A stretch of 64,000 bases of DNA from Nymphaea colorata. Its lineage: Eukaryota; Streptophyta; Magnoliopsida; Nymphaeales; Nymphaeaceae. The notes beneath the pieces were generated by a model. The model was not told where the DNA came from and made no database searches. It was given only the letters and a program-made list of their open reading frames with translations. The DNA lies in contig NC_045138.2 in NCBI RefSeq assembly GCF_008831285.2, positions 3,448,143 through 3,512,142 of the forward strand, given 5' to 3'. The position numbers were made by a program, and so were the translations under genes. Positions 59,697 through 64,000 of this stretch are shown one piece after another (the stretch's first letter is position 1; each line of letters opens with the position of its first letter).

Positions 59697-60982
59697 GCCT
59701 CCCCTAATACTACAAGAGAGAATACAGAGAAAGGAAGTTAAAATCTTTTTCGCTAATCGCATGAGTAGAAGCGTTGGACGTGGTGATGGGCAGAGACTGA
59801 ACCTAAATAATAGATAGATTTTCGACCCTTGATGTACTACATACCTTCATCATGTGGTATGTGAAAATTTTGGATTTTTGATAACTCAGTCTTCCTATAT
59901 ATGTATTTAATGCATGAGATTTAGTACATTAAATCTGGGATGTGAAATTTAAGTTTCAGGTTACATTAAAGCTTAGTCACAAGTAATGCAGTAAAAGCTA
60001 ATGCTAAAAAAAATGTCAAATATATATTTTCATTTTTTTGGAGTTGTCCTTCTTCTTGTGATCCTTTTCAAAAAAGCAGGAGTTTTTATCTTTTTTAAGT
60101 ATATAAAACTGTTTTTTTTATGAGTATAGATTAAAGCTACTATCCAACAGTAAGAACCTCATTTTATCAGGTTGGTGGTGAGTATGAGTATATATACTCT
60201 GTAAGGAGTAAAACTCAATTAATTAGCTTAAAAATTGCACATACGTTTTTTTTTTGTTTGTCTCTATAATGGGAAATGGTCTTTTCAATCGTAATCGTCA
60301 TTCGGATGAACACTGCATTCAACCAAATGGCGTCTCTTCTGTTAATTTGCTGGGTGGCTGACATGCTGATCTAGAAGTAGAATATATGAATCACCAACAC
60401 AATCTTCAATGTGGCCACAAAGGAATACTCGTAGAACCTTCTTATATATTACAAAATACAAGGCATCTCCCCCTAGAGCGTCGAAGGGCGCCAAATGCCA
60501 GGGACGTACCGGAAATCGTACCTGTGGAAGGCAATAAAGAAAGCAGACGATGGGAGACAACATGAATCTCTCCCAGGGATTCAGAAAACGAGGAAGGAAC
60601 GCAAGAGTTGGTGGATGGAAAGCACAGCAGATGCGTTAAACAATTATATCTAACAACAGACGAAGGTTCCAAGCAATGTCTCAAGCCTGAAACTATTAAG
60701 AATGCTCAAGAATGTACAGTGGAATGTATTACCTCAACAAACTTAATTAAACTGTTGCTAGTTAGTGCAGGACAATTGGTTTTTCTTTCTCAGTAGATAT
60801 AGAAGAGAAGTGAGCACCGCCCGGTCAGGTCCTTTTCAAGCAAAAAGAGTGGGAGGCGGACAAGAAGATCAAAATCGTATCCTTCATTTTATGCATGGAT
60901 CCTGATCACCTACCTACACAAGTTGGTGGTCACGCATGGATTGATGTGATCATATATACAGAACGCCGGATGGCCGGGTTTT

Positions 60983-61069
60983 GAACGCGTACCATTCCGT
61001 GCTGTCCCAGCGGCGCTGCAACACGGACCCACCAGCCAGCTGCATGAAACGCGTACATTTTTCCGTGCT
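60983..61069 (+). promoter_or_regulatory. Duplicated CGCG-box segment in the ERF promoter
   Basis: Two related segments, 60983-61003 and 61046-61069, share GAA(A)CGCGTAC and TTCCGTGCT. Each contains ACGCGT (60985-60990 and 61049-61054), matching the vCGCGb box bound by CAMTA factors, which drive cold-responsive DREB genes in Arabidopsis. They lie about 65-185 bp before the presumed transcription start. The link to CAMTA control is inference. Confidence 0.4.
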
Positions 61070-61135
61070 ATTCTAAGCCCACTGTCCCACCTGCCAGCCG
61101 GCTCACCTCCCCCACTCTCTCTTCCTTCATCTGCA

Positions 61136-61142
61136 TATAAAT
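61136..61142 (+). promoter_or_regulatory. TATA box of the ERF gene
   Basis: TATAAAT stands 73 bp before the last base preceding the ATG, implying transcription from about 61168, just where a GA-repeat leader begins. Confidence 0.6.
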
Positions 61143-61168
61143 CAATGTCAGAGTAGGACTGCCGGATT

Positions 61169-61191
61169 GAGAGAGAGAGAGAGAGAGAGAG
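61169..61191 (+). repeat. (GA)n tract in the ERF 5' leader
   Basis: About eleven GA units lie between the TATA box and the start codon. The reading frame is open through this tract, but no ATG precedes it. GA repeats in leaders are known targets of BBR/BPC factors in plants. Confidence 0.75.
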
Positions 61192-61214
61192 TGAGCGAGT
61201 GTGGTATAGATCAG

Positions 61215-61829
61215 ATGACTGCCAAGATGACGAGGGCTAGTGCTGGTTCGACGGAGCAGCTGGAAGGTGGGGGGCGTTCTCCGGCCACCTCCTCCCGGCA
61301 GGCAGCTCGGGCCTTCCGAGGCGTGAGGCGCAGGAGCTGGGGCACGTACGTGTCCGAGATCCGGGAGCCCAGGAAAAACAACCGGATCTGGCTGGGGTCG
61401 TTCGGCACGCCGGAGATGGCCGCCCGAGCCTACGACGCCGCCGCCTTCCATCTCAAGGGCCGCTCCGCGGTCCTCAACTTCCCGGACATGGTCGCCTCCC
61501 TCCCCCGCCCCGCCTCCTCCTCCCGCCGCGACATCCAACTGGCCGCCGCCAAGGCCGCTGCCGTCTTCCCGCTAGACCGGGCCCAGTCCCCCAATGACAT
61601 GACCTGCCCCGTCGACGTCAATGGTGCACTAGAGGAGGAGGGTCGCCCCTCTACCTGCAGCAGCTCGGGGGGAAGTCCACCGCCATGGGAGTCGGACACA
61701 GAGCTGGAAGCCCTCTTCAGAGAGATTGAGAACAGCCCTCTGTCGATCAGTCCCATGAGCTTGGTGGAGGATCAGGACGACCTTGTCAGATTAGAAGATT
61801 TGCAGTGGTATGACTACTGGGTTATGTGA
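61215..61829 (+). CDS. AP2/ERF transcription factor, DREB subfamily (A-4-like), intronless
   Basis: The 204-aa protein starts at the first ATG after the GA tract. The frame extends upstream only through non-ATG codons. A single AP2 domain spans about residues 33-91: [44 protein letters not shown] and LNFPD. Val46 and Glu51 occupy positions 14 and 19 of the domain, the DREB hallmark for DRE/CRT (CCGAC) recognition. After the domain, [21 protein letters not shown] resembles the region following the AP2 domain of TINY-type A-4 proteins. The C-terminal half is acidic and Ser/Pro-rich ([16 protein letters not shown]), fitting an activation domain, and ends QWYDYWVM. Unusual is Thr44-Tyr45 where most relatives have Lys-Trp (WGKWV). 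The coding sequence is much more GC-rich than its flanks. DREB proteins act in the nucleus in stress or growth responses; the trigger for this one cannot be read from sequence. Confidence 0.95.
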   Translation: MTAKMTRASAGSTEQLEGGGRSPATSSRQAARAFRGVRRRSWGTYVSEIREPRKNNRIWLGSFGTPEMAARAYDAAAFHLKGRSAVLNFPDMVASLPRPASSSRRDIQLAAAKAAAVFPLDRAQSPNDMTCPVDVNGALEEEGRPSTCSSSGGSPPPWESDTELEALFREIENSPLSISPMSLVEDQDDLVRLEDLQWYDYWVM

Positions 61830-64000
61830 GCAACCCTAAGAATTAATAGACGTTTCTTCCTTATTCGTGAGGGATCGATTGTAGCTAAGCTAGCTAGCCG
61901 TCGAAGCGACTGGGCGTGGTCAATCCTTCAAACATAATGCATGTAGGGAGGTACTCTGAATGCCGCGTTAATTTTATGAGACGTACGTATATATTATATA
62001 GTATGTGATAATATGTGTAACTTTTTTTTTTTTTGTTGCTTGTGATGCATGACGAGAGGCAAGCCATTTTAATGTATATTCGATTCCCTATATGATATAG
62101 ACTCCTAATTGTACCTCAAGTTTATCACATCAATGGAATTCTTTTTTATTTTGCCTTTTTGCTACTATGTGTGACGTTTGTAGAATATGTGGTCATTATC
62201 AATGCAGGTGCCACTAAAATCGCTTTGCTAAGTATTATGTTGCCAAAAGCAAGCCAACTTTGCCACCCAGAAAAGAGCATGTGAGAGGTAGATAGTTGTC
62301 ACCAACATAAGGGATAGACATCAATTTGAACAAACATTGCTACTCATGTGTGTGTGTATACATATATATTGTTGAACTACATTACAATGCACATTTACAT
62401 TTAAAACATCAAGAATCAAATGAAAGAAACCATTTTTTAAGATAAAACTTTAAAACCAACGATCTAGATGTTTCTGTTTCTAAAATTGGCTTACTTTGCA
62501 TGGTGAGAAGAGTTGGTTTTATTTTTATTTGGATATTGGGGTAAACATAATTGTTTGGGGAGAGAGAGAGGGCAATATTTACATAGCTCCCAGTTTACCA
62601 AAACAAAAGGCCTTTATAATTACAATAAAGATGGAATTTTGTCATTAAAAAGAGGTTTTTTTAAGACATCTTTTCTTAAAGGGCATTTTTGTCATTTCAA
62701 CAACTACCGAGACATGCACAGGGATGGAACAATTGTGACTGTGTCTCATTTTGTCATTGAAGAGGAGGAGACCATTTTTCTCTTTCCTTTTTGTGAGGGA
62801 GCACTTTGGTCTTTTCAAGTACGATATATATGTGCCAATATATAGCATTTTGTTTGCGTCTGGGAATTGGGCATCATAAAACCTGCTTCAAACGAGAGGA
62901 ATCTTCGCCACTTTCTCTTTGTATGGCTCGTGAACGATGCCTTTTGAGGAATGCCAGCCATGCGTGCATCCTTTTCCAAACTTTTTTTTCCTGGTCTAGA
63001 TGACGCGCCACTTGACCACTCTCACGCGTTTATATATATATATAAGTTATATGCCCGCATGCTAAATATTGTTGAATGGTTAGAAATTTTAAATGTCACG
63101 GAAAAAGGATAATTGCTACGTGAACATTAACATTGGTTTATTATTCAACTGTTTTTAGCAATGATTTATGCTTTGAGAAATGAATTTTTAATTTTAAGGT
63201 AGGTATCTTCTCAAAAATGATTTCATATCAAAAAAACAAGTCAACAAATTAATTTTGAACTAGCCCATGATTTCTCAACAGGAACGTGATTGAAAGGTTT
63301 TGGTTCCATTTTGATGGTGTTTAGTAAAAGGGACACTATGTATGTTGAAACATATTCAATATGGAGTTGTTTGGCAGTAGAGACACGTTGTGAGTATTTC
63401 TATCTCAAAAATTGAAACAGGTTTATGAAACACTATAACAAACTTGTTTTAATCTTTGAGGCAGATTCATCTTACACTCACTAGGTGTTTATATTACCAA
63501 ACATTAGCGACTACAAAATATATTTTAAAAAATGAGTAGATTTTATAAAAACACTCGATTTTGAACAACATTGCTCTTCCCAAGCAGTTTCTTTTTTTTT
63601 TTTGTCATACCCAGCATCGAAACATGATCCCGTAAATGAACAGGTCGGCAACTTCTAGAACTTTCTCGGCATGTGTAGTGTACAACTTCATAAATGCATT
63701 CTTTGTTGAGAAAGGTGTGGAACAAGTAAAGTTTCATATACACCAAGCATGCGGTCGACCGTGGTGCAGTGCAATGTTGTAAATTTCTGTGACAGGAAAC
63801 GGCCTTCAAAAATTGAATAAGATTTAAATAAATTCTAAAACAGTTTTTGAGGCCGAATTGACCAGGCGTTCGGACTCGGTTAGAGCTTGTTCGTCTTCAT
63901 TTTAAAAAGTATATTTTGTCTCTACTTTTTCATATCAAAGATGCTTTGGTCATTTTGGGCACCTAAAGAACACATAATCTGCTTCATTATCAAACTTTTT
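61830..64000. other. 3' flank of the ERF gene, no gene recognised
   Basis: The first ~300 bp should hold the ERF 3' UTR. The rest is AT-rich with short TA repeats (for example 63032-63043). Open frames at 62513-62845 and 63543-63809 carry no recognisable domain. A weak inverted pair, GGTGTTTAGTAA near 63316 and TTACCAAACATTA at 63494, hints at a decayed MITE. Confidence 0.45.

Larger units (their letters stand above)
57131..60960. other. Gene-poor intergenic DNA before the ERF gene
   Basis: No frame has a recognisable domain. The stretch contains two long TA microsatellites, two small elements listed separately, and sequence at 58735-58985 with inverted GTCGGTCGATT/ACCGGCAGTACC-type motifs suggesting a decayed transposon. 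The block 60342-60680 has modest GC and a 73-codon minus-strand frame, but nothing I recognise. Confidence 0.5.

Noticed and set aside
60820-60835. AGAAGAGAAGTGAGCACC, resembling miR156
   Set aside because: It differs from the mature miRNA (TGACAGAAGAGAGTGAGCAC) by an indel-like change, and no complementary arm for a hairpin was seen nearby.
61167-61214. N-terminal extension of the ERF through the GA tract (RERERERV...)
   Set aside because: No ATG opens this extension; the frame is open only because GA repeats lack stops. The ATG at 61215 is the first usable start.
63313-63506. GTGTTTAGTAA ... TTACCAAACATTA inverted pair, Tourist-like
   Set aside because: Arms are short and imperfect and no TWA or 8-bp duplication flanks them.

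Overview
The window is nuclear DNA from a flowering plant. The genes are split by GT–AG introns, their closest relatives are plant families (RAD52-like organellar protein, plant MAD1, NPF4 transporter, DREB-type AP2/ERF), and the introns and intergenic DNA are AT-rich with many microsatellites and small transposons. I cannot assign a species. No bacterial-type operons, rRNA, tRNA or CRISPR arrays are visible.

Layout. (1) 195-3871, minus strand: a four-exon RAD52-1-like gene (185 aa). (2) 3872-4741: a short intergenic region shared head-to-head with the next gene, carrying E2F-like and telo-box-like motifs. (3) 4742-28514, plus strand: a complete 16-exon spindle-checkpoint gene MAD1 (725 aa) spread over about 24 kb, with small transposons in its introns. 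(4) 28515-48441: about 20 kb with no gene I can support, holding hAT-like elements, other MITEs and microsatellites. (5) 48442-51788, plus strand: a five-exon NPF4-type NRT1/PTR transporter (620 aa). (6) 51789-61214: gene-poor DNA with at least four more small elements. (7) 61215-61829, plus strand: an intronless DREB-type ERF transcription factor (204 aa). (8) 61830-64000: AT-rich flank with no recognised gene.

The most notable content is a dense population of non-autonomous, hAT-like elements. Six have exact 8-bp target-site duplications flanking terminal inverted repeats that I could read directly (16282-16834, 25869-26564, 27326-27487, 35952-36735, 55098-55307, 56746-57122). They fall into at least three terminal-sequence types. 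Their subterminal DNA is filled with element-specific short repeats: CGATACG heptamers in one, CTCGA motifs in another, GGGCC runs in a third. Two diverged relatives of the 162-bp type (37758-37910, 59543-59696) and a separate ~157-bp inverted-repeat family with two copies (46410-46567, 58175-58331) were also found. No transposase is encoded in the window, so all would need an enzyme supplied in trans.

The four genes do not form a pathway. RAD52-1 and MAD1 share a promoter region whose motifs suggest, but do not prove, joint S/G2-phase expression. All exon boundaries were assigned by reading frame, GT–AG sites and recalled similarity to Arabidopsis homologues, without transcript data.
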